Source of the DNA: Bacillus cereus group sp. RP43
Lineage (GTDB): Bacteria > Bacillota > Bacilli > Bacillales > Bacillaceae_G
Reading direction: 5' to 3'
DNA: 64,000 nucleotides
NCBI RefSeq assembly: GCF_040459645.1
Contig: NZ_JARVHQ010000001.1
Location: 3,968,001-4,032,000 of the forward strand
Shown: piece by piece, positions 27,284 through 36,942 of the stretch
How positions within the stretch are numbered: the first letter of the stretch is position 1
How the letters are laid out: each line of letters starts with the position of its first letter
Notes under the pieces: model-generated
What the model saw: the letters and a program-made list of their open reading frames with translations, nothing else
Told to the model about the DNA's origin: nothing
Databases searched by the model: none
Made by a program: the position numbers and the translations under genes

Positions 27284-27922
27284 TTATGATTCAGAATCTT
27301 TCGTTTCCTGCTTTCGTGAAAAGATCTTTTGCGCTTCTTGAATTTCAAGACGAATGGAAGACATTTCTTCATCTAATAAAAATGCCGCTTCCGCTGCACG
27401 TTGTAAGCGTATTTTAATATCTTCAGGAAAACGTCCACTATATTTGTAATTTAAAGAATGCTCAATCGTTGCCCAAAAATTCATCGCTAACGTGCGAATT
27501 TGAATTTCCACTAACACTTTTTTTTCTCCCTGTATCGTTTGAACAGGATAACTAATGACAACGTGGTAAGAGCGATAGCCGCTATCTTTCTTTTGCGTTA
27601 CATAATCACGTTCTTCCACAATTTCAAAATCATTTCGTTTTCGAAGATATTCTACAACAGGCTTAATCTCATCAACAAATTGACACATCATTCGAAGGCC
27701 CGCGATGTCCTGCATATCTTCTCTGAGCCGGTCTAGCGGTACATTTCTCTTCTCCGCTTTATCAATAATACTTGCAACCGATTTTACCCTTCCTGTTACA
27801 AACTCAATTGGAGAATGCTCCGTTAACATTGCAAATTGAGTACGCATTCCTTTTAGTTTCACTTTCAGCTCCGCCACCGCTTGGTGATAAGGTGCTAAAA
27901 ATTCTTCCCAATTACGATTCAT
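27284..27922 (-). CDS. sasB: Small alarmone synthetase SasB/RelQ (YjbM)
   Basis: The product has 212 residues. This is a single-domain (p)ppGpp synthetase without the hydrolase and TGS domains of Rel. The start MNRNWEEFLAPYHQAVAELK and blocks EFVTGRVKSVASI, LRMMCQFVDEI, GYRSYHVVI and VEIQIRTLAMNFWATIEHSL mark the YjbM/RelQ branch; it works as a tetramer. ATG 27922 is chosen by alignment with YjbM rather than the TTG at 27943. It starts the sasB-nadK-rluA unit. Confidence 0.94.
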   Translation of the reverse strand: MNRNWEEFLAPYHQAVAELKVKLKGMRTQFAMLTEHSPIEFVTGRVKSVASIIDKAEKRNVPLDRLREDMQDIAGLRMMCQFVDEIKPVVEYLRKRNDFEIVEERDYVTQKKDSGYRSYHVVISYPVQTIQGEKKVLVEIQIRTLAMNFWATIEHSLNYKYSGRFPEDIKIRLQRAAEAAFLLDEEMSSIRLEIQEAQKIFSRKQETKDSES

Positions 27923-27952
27923 TTCAACCACCACCAAAATCAATCCATTTAC

Positions 27953-28324
27953 TTATAGAAACACTTTTTCTACAGCAGTTACTAGTTCTTCTCCGTAATT
28001 TGCATTACCTTCAATATTTTCAACTAAATATTCTACTTCTTCTTTTAATCCTTCTAATTCTATTTCAACATCATTCACGCGAATAAACATCGCTGTATCT
28101 TTATTCATCGCTTCATGTATTGCTTCCCAGCATGTATGCGGAATACTTACATAAATGAAAGATGATTCATTTTCTAAGATATATAAAAATGATAAATTGT
28201 CTGAGTCTACAAGTACGTGATTACGCGCACTTAACTCCTTTACCTCTATTTCAGTATTTTCCGCACAAAAAATAAGCGCATTCTCTCTCATTTCTACGCT
28301 CTTAACTTGAATTTTATTTTGCAT
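27953..28324 (-). CDS. yjbL: UPF0738 protein (YjbL)
   Basis: The product has 123 residues with no known domain beyond UPF0738. An acidic protein, it has a strand-rich middle (LIFCAENTEIEVKELSAR, then SSFIYVSIPHTCWEAIHEAM) and an acidic helical C-terminus. The ATG at 28324 is used since GGAGGAG lies seven to eight bases before it; a longer frame starts without a ribosome site. It lies between the CYTH gene yjbK and sasB as in B. subtilis. The function is unknown. Confidence 0.85.
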   Translation of the reverse strand: MQNKIQVKSVEMRENALIFCAENTEIEVKELSARNHVLVDSDNLSFLYILENESSFIYVSIPHTCWEAIHEAMNKDTAMFIRVNDVEIELEGLKEEVEYLVENIEGNANYGEELVTAVEKVFL

Positions 28325-28468
28325 GCTCAAACTCCTCCATCTCAACTTCCTGTCTTACTTAACAGTATTATTGTATCATAACATGGACGCAAACAAATAA
28401 AACATTGAACCAAATTTGCGAAAAAGCGATAATGTGGAAAGAATTATTTTTCAAAAGGAGCGCATAAA

Positions 28469-29047
28469 ATGACACAAGAAATTGAAATTGAATTTAAAAA
28501 TATGGTTACAGAGGAAGAATTCCAAACATTATGCAAATCTTTTTCTATTGAAGCATTTACAAAACAAGTGAATCACTACTTTGAAACGCCTCACTTCTCT
28601 TTAAAAGATGCGGGCTCTGCACTTCGTATTCGTCATAAAGATGGAACTTATACATTCACATTAAAACAACCTGCTGAAATTGGTTTATTAGAAACTCATC
28701 AATCTATAACTGAAAAAGAAGCAAAACTTATGATGGAAACAAACGTAATCATTCAAGGCACTGTAATGGATCAACTTCAGAAACTACAAATTCCAGTTTC
28801 CTCTTTAACTTATATGGGAAGTTTAACAACAGAAAGAGCTGAAACATTATTTGAAGGCGGAACACTTGTCTTTGATCATAGTTTCTATTACAATCACGAT
28901 GATTATGAAATCGAATATGAGGTACAAGATGAGGAAGCTGGTAAAGCCGCATTTATGAGTTTACTAAAGCAACATAACGTACCAGTTCGTCATACAGACA
29001 ACAAAGTAAAACGCTTTTTCCTTGCCAAACAAAACGAAGAGCGCTAA
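28469..29047 (+). CDS. yjbK: CYTH-domain triphosphatase-like protein YjbK
   Basis: The product has 192 residues. The CYTH signature ExExK is present near the N-terminus (EIEIEFKN, residues 4-11), with later basic strands ALRIRHKDGTYTFTLKQP (about 49-66) and a terminal RHTDNKVKRFFL. CYTH enzymes cleave inorganic or organic triphosphates inside a beta-barrel tunnel. The exact substrate of YjbK is unsettled. It is divergent from yjbL and is followed by yjbI and yjbH. Confidence 0.9.
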   Translation: MTQEIEIEFKNMVTEEEFQTLCKSFSIEAFTKQVNHYFETPHFSLKDAGSALRIRHKDGTYTFTLKQPAEIGLLETHQSITEKEAKLMMETNVIIQGTVMDQLQKLQIPVSSLTYMGSLTTERAETLFEGGTLVFDHSFYYNHDDYEIEYEVQDEEAGKAAFMSLLKQHNVPVRHTDNKVKRFFLAKQNEER

Positions 29048-29231
29048 AGTAAAATTTCCATCAGTACAGAAATGATTTACTGGTGGCTATGTTTCACCTT
29101 TTTGGAAAGTGAAGATTTATTAGCAACATATAGAATAAGCAAAGAATGTTATGAAGGCTGTTTAGTTGCTCTTCATAACATCCCATTGCTACAATAGATA
29201 TACATTTCATGGAAAAAGGAGTTTATAAAGG

Positions 29232-29630
29232 ATGAGCAAGCAACCGATGACACCATTTGAAGCAATTGGCGGTGAACAATGCATTGCAACATTAGTGGAT
29301 ACATTTTATTCCTATGTCAGTAAACACCCTGACTTATCTCCGATCTTCCCGGATGATTTAACAGAAACTGCTAGGAAGCAGAAACAATTTTTAACACAAT
29401 ATTTAGGTGGCCCTAATTTATACACTGAAGAACATGGGCATCCTATGCTAAGAGCACGCCATCTTCCGTTTGAGATTACTCCAAAACGCGCAGAAGCTTG
29501 GCTATCATGTATGGAGCAAGCAATGGATGATACAGGAGTGCACGGTCATATAAGAGAGTTTGTTTTTGAACGTTTAGCATTAACTGCTCAACATATGGTC
29601 AATACTCCAAATGAAACAGGTGAAGTGTAA
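29232..29630 (+). CDS. yjbI: Truncated haemoglobin (group II, YjbI)
   Basis: The product has 132 residues. The 2/2 globin pattern has FYSYVSKHP with the B10 Tyr (about 26), the GG motif [19 protein letters not shown] and the proximal His (RARHLPF, about 76). A Trp at G8 (AEAWLSCM) is typical of group II (HbO). It probably handles oxygen or peroxide rather than carrying oxygen. The stop TAA and the ATG of spxH overlap by one base, so translation is coupled. Confidence 0.93.
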   Translation: MSKQPMTPFEAIGGEQCIATLVDTFYSYVSKHPDLSPIFPDDLTETARKQKQFLTQYLGGPNLYTEEHGHPMLRARHLPFEITPKRAEAWLSCMEQAMDDTGVHGHIREFVFERLALTAQHMVNTPNETGEV

Positions 29631-30523
29631 TGGATAAGCAGGAAGCAAAGCATATAAATATGCCTTCTCCTTCCACATGCGAGCATAAGTCTGTAGAAGC
29701 ATATTTATTTATTGATCCACTTTGTAAAGATTGCTGGGATATCGAGCCATTTATTATTAAACTATGGCTTGAGTATGGGAAATACTTCTCTATTCGTCAT
29801 ATCGTAACAGGAAAAGTGGACGGGGCAAACGCTTCCTCACACAAATGGAATAAACCTGCTAATATTCGATTTGTGTGGGAAAAAACAACAAGTTTACAGG
29901 GTTTTTCATGTGATGGAAAAGTACATATGCAAGAGGCATCGTCAACACCGTATTTAGTTTCGATGGCAATTAAGGCGGCGGAGTTGCAAGGGCGAAAAGC
30001 AGGTTCGAAGTTTTTGCGAAAACTCCAAGAATACATTTTGCTTGAAAATGTATCAAACCCTGACTGTGAATTATTACTTACATGTGCTAAAGATAGTGGC
30101 ATCGATGTAGAGGAATTTAAAAAGGACCTACACTCAGTTAGCGCAAAAAAAGCTTTCCAATGCGACCTGAAATTCACAAATGAGATGCATATTACAGAAA
30201 TACCTTCCCTCCTATTTTTCCATGCAAATTCAGACGAGGAAGGTATTAAAATCACAGGAATTTATTCCTATGATGTATACGTACAGCTATTAAAAGAACT
30301 TGTAAAATGCGAGATTGAGCCAGAGCCATTACCTCCTTTAGAAGTATTACTAGAAGCAACACAATTTATTTCTTCAAAGGAAATCTCATTTATATATGAC
30401 TGCCCTCAGCAAGAAATAGAGCGCGAACTAAAGAAATTACAACTAAAACGAAAAGTACAAATGATTGAAGTGAAGTGCGAGCGTTATTGGAAATGGATAG
30501 CAAAAGAAAAAGACCTGGTGTAA
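29630..30523 (+). CDS. spxH: ClpXP adaptor protein SpxH (YjbH)
   Basis: The product has 297 residues. It has a DsbA-like thioredoxin fold with a CxxC (LCKDCW, Cys32 and Cys35) near the start and a long C-terminal helical region. SpxH binds Spx and delivers it to ClpXP, so it controls the disulfide-stress response. The N-terminal Cys/His-rich stretch is short here. Spx (37737-38132) lies about 8 kb away. It forms an operon with yjbI. Confidence 0.93.
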   Translation: MDKQEAKHINMPSPSTCEHKSVEAYLFIDPLCKDCWDIEPFIIKLWLEYGKYFSIRHIVTGKVDGANASSHKWNKPANIRFVWEKTTSLQGFSCDGKVHMQEASSTPYLVSMAIKAAELQGRKAGSKFLRKLQEYILLENVSNPDCELLLTCAKDSGIDVEEFKKDLHSVSAKKAFQCDLKFTNEMHITEIPSLLFFHANSDEEGIKITGIYSYDVYVQLLKELVKCEIEPEPLPPLEVLLEATQFISSKEISFIYDCPQQEIERELKKLQLKRKVQMIEVKCERYWKWIAKEKDLV

Positions 30524-30542
30524 ACACCAGGTCTTTTTCTTT
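30509..30542 (+). terminator. Terminator of yjbI-spxH
   Basis: Stem AAAAGACCTGGTG / CACCAGGTCTTTTT, spanning the stop codon. Confidence 0.93.
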
Positions 30543-30752
30543 ACGGCTTATAAAAATATTAAAGGGGATGGGAGAAATTTTCACGTTCAAACAAAGGGGT
30601 ATATGTTTGTATGTGAATTCGTTCACGCTTATTATATTACAAGATTCGACGTTAGTTGACAACCCCTTTTGTCGAATTTCACACTTTTGTCACATTCTAA
30701 ACGTTTTCATTCTTGAATAAGCTATAAAAAAAGCAATTTAGGAGGTTTCCTT

Positions 30753-30926
30753 ATGAAAAAATCTCATATTTTTCTTATCTTTCTATGTGTTATTGTTTCT
30801 TTTTTCTTGTATATCCTCTCTCTACTACAAGCTTTTCCTAAAATTATTGCCTTCCCTCTTTTATTCGGAGTTATCGTCATCGCTGTCTCTTATTTCAACT
30901 ATAGAAAACGATTTAAAGGATTTTAA
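30753..30926 (+). CDS. Small two-segment membrane protein, hypothetical
   Basis: The product has 57 residues: MKKSHIFLIFLCVIVSFFL at the start and a second hydrophobic segment (IIAFPLLFGVIVIAVSYF, about 31-48), then a basic end RKRFKGF. AGGAGG lies seven bases before the ATG, which makes the gene convincing despite its length. It sits between spxH and pepF. No family is recognised. Confidence 0.7.
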   Translation: MKKSHIFLIFLCVIVSFFLYILSLLQAFPKIIAFPLLFGVIVIAVSYFNYRKRFKGF

Positions 30927-31036
30927 CTACAAAAATAAGTCGTGAAAATTCCTTCTAATATAGAAAAAGTAAAGAAAATCACTTTAATTATTCGACAAAT
31001 ATCGACATATCATGCTTTTGAGAAAATGTTTCAAAC

Positions 31037-31067
31037 AAAAAGACGAGGATAAAATCCCTCGTCTTTT
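31037..31067 (-). terminator. Terminator of pepF
   Basis: Stem AAAAGACGAGG / CCTCGTCTTTT with a T-run on the minus strand, just downstream of pepF. Confidence 0.88.
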
Positions 31068-31071
31068 CTCA

Positions 31072-32898
31072 TTATTTCTCTTCAAACAATAGCGCTTCTA
31101 ATTCATTTAACTTCTCTTCAAATACTTGTAATGCTTCTTTTACAGGTTCTGGCGATGCCATATCTACTCCTGCTTTTTTCAACACTTCAATTGGGTAATC
31201 AGAGCTCCCAGCTTTTAAGAATTCGTTAATGTAACGTTCTACTGCTGGTTGTCCCTCTTCTAAAATTTGTTTTGACAAAGCTGTCGCTGCACTAAATCCT
31301 GTTGCGTATTGATATACGTAATAGTTGTAATAGAAATGCGGAATACGAGACCATTCTAAACCGATTTCTTTATCGATTACTAAAGCGTCTCCGAAATATT
31401 TCTTATTTAAATCGTAGTAAATCTCCGTTAACATATCTGGCGTAACCGCATGTCCTTCTTGTACTTTTTTATGAATGATATGCTCGAACTCTGCAAACAT
31501 TGTTTGACGGAATACAGTACCACGGAAGCCTTCTAAATAGTGATTTAATAAATATAGACGCTCTTTCTTATCTTCTGTCGTCTTCAATAGGTAATCATTT
31601 AGAAGCGCTTCATTACAAGTTGATGCTACTTCTGCAACGAAGATTGAATAATCACCATATACGTGCGGTTGTGTCTTCCTTGTATAGTAACTATGCACTG
31701 AATGACCAAACTCATGAGCAAGTGTAAATAAATTATTTACATTATCATGCCAGTTCATTAAAATATACGGATTTGTTCCGTATGCACCAGATGAATATGC
31801 TCCGCTTCGTTTTCCTTTATTCTCATATACATCTACCCAGCGATTTTCATATGCTTCTTTTAAAATTTCAACATATTCATCACCAAGTACATTTAAAGAT
31901 TTCAATAACATTTCTTGCGCTTCTTCATACTTCACATTCATTTTCACTTCTGGTACAAGTGGTGTATATAAATCGTACATATGAAGCTCATCAAGACCTA
32001 GAGCACGCTTACGAATATCAATGTATCGATGTAGTAAGTGTAAATTATCATTTACTGATTCAATAAGTTGATCATACACCGCCTCAGGGATATTATTATT
32101 ACTTAATGCAGCTTGACGTGCAGAATCGTATTTACGAACGCGTGCATTGAAATTATTACGTTTCACAGCCCCGCTTAGCGTACTTGCAAATGTGTTCTTA
32201 TACTTTCCGTACGTTTCATATACAGCTTTGAATGCATCTTCGCGCACACGACGATCATCACTTTCTAAAAACTGAATGTAACGACCATGCGTTATTTCTA
32301 CTTCTTCTCCATCTTCACCTTTAATAGATGGGAATTTTAAATCCGCATTATTCAACATACCAAATGTATTACTTGATGCACTCATCACTTCAGACGCTTC
32401 TGCTAACAAAGCTTCCTCAGCTTCTGATAATACGTGCGGGCGTTGACGCGTAATTTCTTCTAATGCATGTTCATATACACTTAAGTCTCTATTTTCTTTT
32501 AAGAATGATTGTAACGTATCCTCTGAAATCGATAAAATTTCAGGCACGATATAAGCTGTGCTACTAGATACTTGTGAGTATAAATTTGTTGCGCGATCAT
32601 TTAATGCTTGATACACAGAGTTTGTTGTATCTTGATCGTAACGCATATGTGCATATGTATATAGCTTACCTAATCGCATTGAAATTTCATCTTCATATTG
32701 CAATGCCTCAAGCAACTTGTCCGCAGAGTCGCCAAGCTTCCCTTTAAATTCAGTTAACTTCGGTAATAGCTCTTTAATAGCTTGGAATTCTTTTTCCCAT
32801 TCTGCATCTGTTTGGAAAATATCTTCTAATCGCCATGTATTTGCTTCTTCAATCTCATTGCGATTTGGTAATGATTTTACTGTATTTTGTTCAGCCAT
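31072..32898 (-). CDS. pepF: Oligoendopeptidase F
   Basis: The product has 608 residues. It is an M3-family zinc metallopeptidase: the HEFGHSVHSYY motif (about 390) contains HExxH, with the third ligand in the EVASTCNEALL helix downstream. The N-terminal domain (LEDIFQTDAEWEKEF) and length match PepF/YjbG. It cleaves peptides of roughly 7-17 residues in the cytosol. It is close to the opp transporter by a few kilobases but in a separate unit. The ATG follows AAGGAGG. Confidence 0.94.
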   Translation of the reverse strand: MAEQNTVKSLPNRNEIEEANTWRLEDIFQTDAEWEKEFQAIKELLPKLTEFKGKLGDSADKLLEALQYEDEISMRLGKLYTYAHMRYDQDTTNSVYQALNDRATNLYSQVSSSTAYIVPEILSISEDTLQSFLKENRDLSVYEHALEEITRQRPHVLSEAEEALLAEASEVMSASSNTFGMLNNADLKFPSIKGEDGEEVEITHGRYIQFLESDDRRVREDAFKAVYETYGKYKNTFASTLSGAVKRNNFNARVRKYDSARQAALSNNNIPEAVYDQLIESVNDNLHLLHRYIDIRKRALGLDELHMYDLYTPLVPEVKMNVKYEEAQEMLLKSLNVLGDEYVEILKEAYENRWVDVYENKGKRSGAYSSGAYGTNPYILMNWHDNVNNLFTLAHEFGHSVHSYYTRKTQPHVYGDYSIFVAEVASTCNEALLNDYLLKTTEDKKERLYLLNHYLEGFRGTVFRQTMFAEFEHIIHKKVQEGHAVTPDMLTEIYYDLNKKYFGDALVIDKEIGLEWSRIPHFYYNYYVYQYATGFSAATALSKQILEEGQPAVERYINEFLKAGSSDYPIEVLKKAGVDMASPEPVKEALQVFEEKLNELEALLFEEK

Positions 32899-32948
32899 TC
32901 TTTAAGCCCTCCTTATAATATCTCTACTTAAGTACAATTCGATTTTTC

Positions 32949-34184
32949 TTATGTAATTCCTTCACGATCAGTCTTTATTATATCCCCTTTTCCCTCTCTC
33001 ATGTTGTACTTTGTCTCAAATAGAGATAGTGCATGTGCTAAGCAAATTTCATCATATTTCATAATTTCTTCCTCTGTTTTTAACAAAATAACATCTCGTA
33101 TTTTTCGATACTTATTAATACCTACTTTTATTAATACACCTACATAACATAAAAATGTCATATACTCTGCAACTGCTACCTTCCATATATGTTGTACAAA
33201 ATACGGAAGTAGACGCCTCTTCGTATACTTTGCTGCATAGTTACATACGTATTGCAGAGAAATATACTCCCCTACCTTAAGCATACCTATACACTTCATA
33301 TAAAGAGAAGCTTGCCATATAAATGGATTTGTTTGAAAAGCAAACGCGGATGGGAGCGGAACACCGATTTCAGAAGGAAAACTCGCTGGGGTACATTTAT
33401 ATTGATATAAGAGGCGAAGTAGTGACTTATGATTATAATTCCAGATAGATAAAGCATTTTGCCTAAAATGGTCCTTTTTTCTCTTCCATTCTTGTCCTAA
33501 TATCTCTTTTTGGAAAGGAACGGAAGAAAAGAGCATGTCAACAGTAGTCGTACCGGTTGGTAAATAAATAGTATGTGAGAAAGAGACATTTGTAGAAAAC
33601 GGAGTGATAAATGCGCATTTCATAAACGATTTTTGTTTCGGACAAAAGAAAATAAGAAATGGCTGAGGATAAGGTTGTAAGGAGAACGCCATAAGGGAGG
33701 AGAATGTCATCCAATAGGCGGATTGCTTTTTCAACTGATTTCCACCGATTATCCAGATGACTTGTATACTAGCTTGCCAATACGAATATGTTCGCTTATA
33801 AAGCTGCTCTATGGAGAGATTTGCACATTGATATTCAATCGCAATTTTTCTATCCGCTCTCTCTACATAAATATCTGGCCGTTGCTGGATTACCGGCAGG
33901 TAACGCTCTATATCTACATGAAAACCTTGACTTTTTAGCCATCTATATAACAATTCTTTACCGTGCATATGATACATAGATTCTGCTTCATAAAAGGCAA
34001 GACATGACTCCACTTTCTTATGAGCAAAATGCCACCTCTTCTGTTTTCCTAATTTCATTTGCACTTCTTTTCCGCAAGCTGTACAAAATAATTTTTCTCG
34101 TTTACGCATTTCGCGTAAAAGCTCTTCATCCCCGTTATATAATAGATGAATTTTTTCTCCGTTTTCTCTCCTTGCAATAAACAT
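32949..34184 (-). CDS. coiA: Competence protein CoiA
   Basis: The product has 411 residues. The N-terminal zinc-finger-like block FCTACGKEVQMKLGKQKRWH is followed by an endonuclease-type region with RPDIYVERADRKIAIEYQCA (about 105-124), as in CoiA/YjbF. CoiA is needed for DNA processing in competence, and may have a restriction-endonuclease-like fold. The ATG 34184 is chosen over an upstream GTG because AAAGGG is ten bases away from it. No other competence gene is adjacent besides mecA and comZ further off. Confidence 0.88.
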   Translation of the reverse strand: MFIARRENGEKIHLLYNGDEELLREMRKREKLFCTACGKEVQMKLGKQKRWHFAHKKVESCLAFYEAESMYHMHGKELLYRWLKSQGFHVDIERYLPVIQQRPDIYVERADRKIAIEYQCANLSIEQLYKRTYSYWQASIQVIWIIGGNQLKKQSAYWMTFSSLMAFSLQPYPQPFLIFFCPKQKSFMKCAFITPFSTNVSFSHTIYLPTGTTTVDMLFSSVPFQKEILGQEWKRKKDHFRQNALSIWNYNHKSLLRLLYQYKCTPASFPSEIGVPLPSAFAFQTNPFIWQASLYMKCIGMLKVGEYISLQYVCNYAAKYTKRRLLPYFVQHIWKVAVAEYMTFLCYVGVLIKVGINKYRKIRDVILLKTEEEIMKYDEICLAHALSLFETKYNMREGKGDIIKTDREGIT

Positions 34185-34238
34185 CACAATCACACCCTTT
34201 CAACTCCTTGTATTCTACAATTTACTACAAATTCCTCT

Positions 34239-34275
34239 CAAAAAAAGAGATGTCCTAAATTAGGACATCTCTTTC
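34239..34275 (-). terminator. Terminator of the cardiolipin synthase gene
   Basis: Stem AGAGATGTCCTAA / TTAGGACATCTCT with flanking A/T runs, overlapping the cls stop. Confidence 0.9.
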
Positions 34276-35819
34276 TATAATAAAGGTGATAATAACCGAT
34301 ACGTCGATTCAACAATCCGCCTATGAAGACGTCTCTTATGAAATCGGTCAACATGAATTTCACTGGATTCTTCTAAATCGTCTTTAAAATCTTGAACGAG
34401 CTTTCGAATGCTATCTGTGTCATATAAAAAGGCATTTACTTCAAAGTTTAAATGAAAACTTCTCATATCCATATTAGCTGTCCCAATTGACGCGAGATCA
34501 GAATCAACGATAACAACTTTACTATGAAGAAAACCTTTTTCATACTCATATATTTTTACTCCTGCATCTAATAACTCCGGAAAGTACGATCTTGATGCAT
34601 AAAAGACAGTGCGCTTATCTGGCTTACTTGGCATTAACAAACGAACATCAATACCAGCAAGTGCAGCTACTTTTAATGCAGATAAAATATCATCATCTGG
34701 AATAAAGTATGGTGTTGCAATCCAAATCGATTTCCTAGCTGAAGCAATCATTGCAAAATATAAATGTTTAATTGTTTCCCATTTATTATCCGGTCCACCT
34801 CCAACAAGTTGGACTCCGCCCCAATGATCACCCTCAACTGCTTCCGCTTGTAAATATTCAGGTGCTAATACCGCCTCACCAGTCATATAAAACCAGTCTT
34901 GAAGGAAAATTAGCTGTAAACTTTGAACTGCTTCACCGCGTAAATATAAATGCGTGTCTCGCCAAAAACCGAAATATTTATCTTTCCCTAAATACTCATC
35001 ACCAATATTTAATCCACCCACAAACCCTTCATTTCCATCTATAATAACGATTTTCCGGTGGTTTCGATAATTAATTTTATCGTTTAAAATTGGAAAACGC
35101 ACAGGGAAAAATGGAATCATTTCTACTCCTGCATCATTCAATTCTTCAATATACGAATTTGATAATTTAAAGCTTCCAACCGCGTCGTATAAAAAACGAA
35201 CGACAACGCCTTCTTTTGATTTTTTTATTAAAATATCTTTAATTTCTGTACCGAGCTTGTCATCACGCACAATGTAATACTCCATATGAATGTGGTGTTT
35301 CGCTCGATTTAACCCATCTAAAATTGCCTGAAACGTTTCGTCTCCATTTGTTAATGTTCTCGTTTCAGTTTGAAATGAAATATTTAAAGCACCCAATCGA
35401 TCTGCTAAACGAAATAACAATTCTTGATGCTTATGATTTCGTAAAATCCGTTCTTCGTAATCTTCGTGTCCCTTATATTGTAAAAACGCCTGTTCATCAA
35501 GTAATGCCTTCTTTTGGAACATTCTTTTTCTGCGAAAATTTTGTCCAAATAAAAGATAGGCAAAGAAACCGAACACCGGAAAAATACCTAGTACGATTAA
35601 CCACGTAAGTGTTTTAGACGGATGGCGGTTTTCTAAGAAAATAACACATCCAATTAAAAATGCGGAAACCGTAAATAAAATACTAATAATACCTAAAATC
35701 GAAACATCCTTTATCCCAATGACATCCGAATAAAATGCTACATCAATAAACATGCGTAATGAAACAAATAATGCGAACAATAGTAGAAAAAAGAAAAGTA
35801 GTTTTAACGTGTTTTTCAT
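34275..35819 (-). CDS. cls: Cardiolipin synthase
   Basis: The product has 514 residues. Two N-terminal membrane helices (residues about 5-65) precede two phospholipase D-type HKD motifs: NHRKIVIIDGNEGFVGGLNI (about 251) and HSKVVIVDSDLASIGTANMD (about 430). The enzyme condenses two phosphatidylglycerols to cardiolipin at the membrane. The length matches ClsA-type synthases. The gene is upstream of coiA and downstream of mecA on the minus strand. The ATG follows AGGAGG. Confidence 0.93.
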   Translation of the reverse strand: MKNTLKLLFFFLLLFALFVSLRMFIDVAFYSDVIGIKDVSILGIISILFTVSAFLIGCVIFLENRHPSKTLTWLIVLGIFPVFGFFAYLLFGQNFRRKRMFQKKALLDEQAFLQYKGHEDYEERILRNHKHQELLFRLADRLGALNISFQTETRTLTNGDETFQAILDGLNRAKHHIHMEYYIVRDDKLGTEIKDILIKKSKEGVVVRFLYDAVGSFKLSNSYIEELNDAGVEMIPFFPVRFPILNDKINYRNHRKIVIIDGNEGFVGGLNIGDEYLGKDKYFGFWRDTHLYLRGEAVQSLQLIFLQDWFYMTGEAVLAPEYLQAEAVEGDHWGGVQLVGGGPDNKWETIKHLYFAMIASARKSIWIATPYFIPDDDILSALKVAALAGIDVRLLMPSKPDKRTVFYASRSYFPELLDAGVKIYEYEKGFLHSKVVIVDSDLASIGTANMDMRSFHLNFEVNAFLYDTDSIRKLVQDFKDDLEESSEIHVDRFHKRRLHRRIVESTYRLLSPLL

Positions 35820-35858
35820 CTCTTACCTCCTTACTAAGAAAGCCTTCCTATTCTTCAT

Positions 35859-35893
35859 AAAAAAAGCCGATTTCATACTATAGAAATCGGCCT
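35859..35893 (-). terminator. Terminator of mecA
   Basis: Stem AAAGCCGATTTC / GAAATCGGC with a short ATACTAT loop, overlapping the mecA stop. Confidence 0.88.
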
Positions 35894-36575
35894 ACATTTT
35901 AGGAGGGAAATTGTTGCGAATTGTCTCAAGCGCACGCTCTTTCACAACCTGTTTCCCATACTCACTTACACGGTGAATCGTTAAAGTAGATTCTTCTCCA
36001 TATTCTAAAACAATACTTAAAATACGATCAATTTCTTCTTCATCATGTAGCACTTCATCGAATTCCACATATACATAATAGCGGTCCTCAAATGAATGCA
36101 ATTCATCTTTTATATCTTCAAAGATAAGACGATGACTTAATGAAATGACATCTTCAAAATCATTAAACTTAATTAAAAAGCCAAACGTACCATCTTCATT
36201 AAAGTTTGTTCCTACTTGTTCTTCTACCTCTTCCACTAATTCTTGCTGGAATAATGATTCGATGCCTTCATCTAGAGGAATGTCTATAATTTTGTCTACA
36301 CCTATTGGTAGTTCAAGCTTTTGCCCATCCTTTGAAAGCTCCGCTTTCGTTACAAGTACTTCAATCCCTTTATCGACTGCTTGCACTTGAATCCATAACG
36401 GCCCATCGATAAAGAAATCATCATGATCACGAGCTTCGTCCATCATCTCCCAAAAGAGCTCTTCACTTCGTTCGCGATCATACCAAATTTCTTCACGGTT
36501 AAACCCTCTGTCCTCTATATCAATGTACGTAATAAAAAATTTCATCGTATGGTCATTAATTCTTTCAATATCCAA
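35892..36575 (-). CDS. mecA: Adaptor protein MecA
   Basis: The product has 227 residues. The N-terminal MecA domain (MDIERINDHTMKFFITYIDI) binds substrates, an acidic linker with FNREEIWYDRERSEELFWEM follows, and the C-terminal domain (about 115-227, GTFGFLIKFNDFEDVISLSH) binds ClpC. MecA targets ComK for degradation by ClpCP. It can also interact with Spx in Bacillus. The length matches the family. The gene is monocistronic; a long intergenic region (to 37010) lies upstream. Confidence 0.95.
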   Translation of the reverse strand: MDIERINDHTMKFFITYIDIEDRGFNREEIWYDRERSEELFWEMMDEARDHDDFFIDGPLWIQVQAVDKGIEVLVTKAELSKDGQKLELPIGVDKIIDIPLDEGIESLFQQELVEEVEEQVGTNFNEDGTFGFLIKFNDFEDVISLSHRLIFEDIKDELHSFEDRYYVYVEFDEVLHDEEEIDRILSIVLEYGEESTLTIHRVSEYGKQVVKERALETIRNNFPPKM

Positions 36576-36744
36576 AATACAACGCTCCCTTCCTGCTTAG
36601 AATTGTTATGAAGGGATCCCCCACTCATATGACAAATCAATAGATTCTCGTACTCTCATTTTATGATAAGATTCTCCAGAAGGGAAATAAAATCGATTTA
36701 TTTTACAAAAATAGTTATGTGCCTATCCTCATTCGACTGTTTAT

Positions 36745-36807
36745 ATAAAGGAAAACTTTATTCAGTATTTTTTCATCCTCCACTGATTATCAGCTCGCAC
36801 CAATCGG
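36745..36807 (+). repeat. Degraded bcr1 fragment
   Basis: ATAAAGGAAAACTTTATTCAGT followed by TTTCATCCTCCACTGATTATCAGCTCGCACCAATCGG aligns with the first part of the full-length copy, with several substitutions. Confidence 0.6.
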
Positions 36808-36914
36808 AATAAATATACCATTATACCAATTCACTGCTCGCAAAAAATTTGGACATACATTCCCATATTCCCTCGTACACTGTAATAAAGTGAAACTTCT
36901 ATTAGAGGTGATTA

Positions 36915-36942
36915 TTTTGTCCCTGGGAGCGCGGGATCAAAA
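36915..36942 (+). other. Hairpin and possible nine-codon leader ORF before yjbE
   Basis: TTTTG-T-CCC pairs with GGG-AT-CAAAA around a GC-rich nine-base loop. A TTG codon at 36917, six bases after AGAGGTG, opens a frame of nine codons ending in TAG at 36944-36946. Whether it is translated is not known. Confidence 0.35.

Noticed and set aside
29148..29182. Inverted repeat GTTATGAAG / CTTCATAAC before yjbI as a terminator of yjbK
   Set aside because: No T-run follows and the loop is long; the function is unclear, so it is not listed as a feature.
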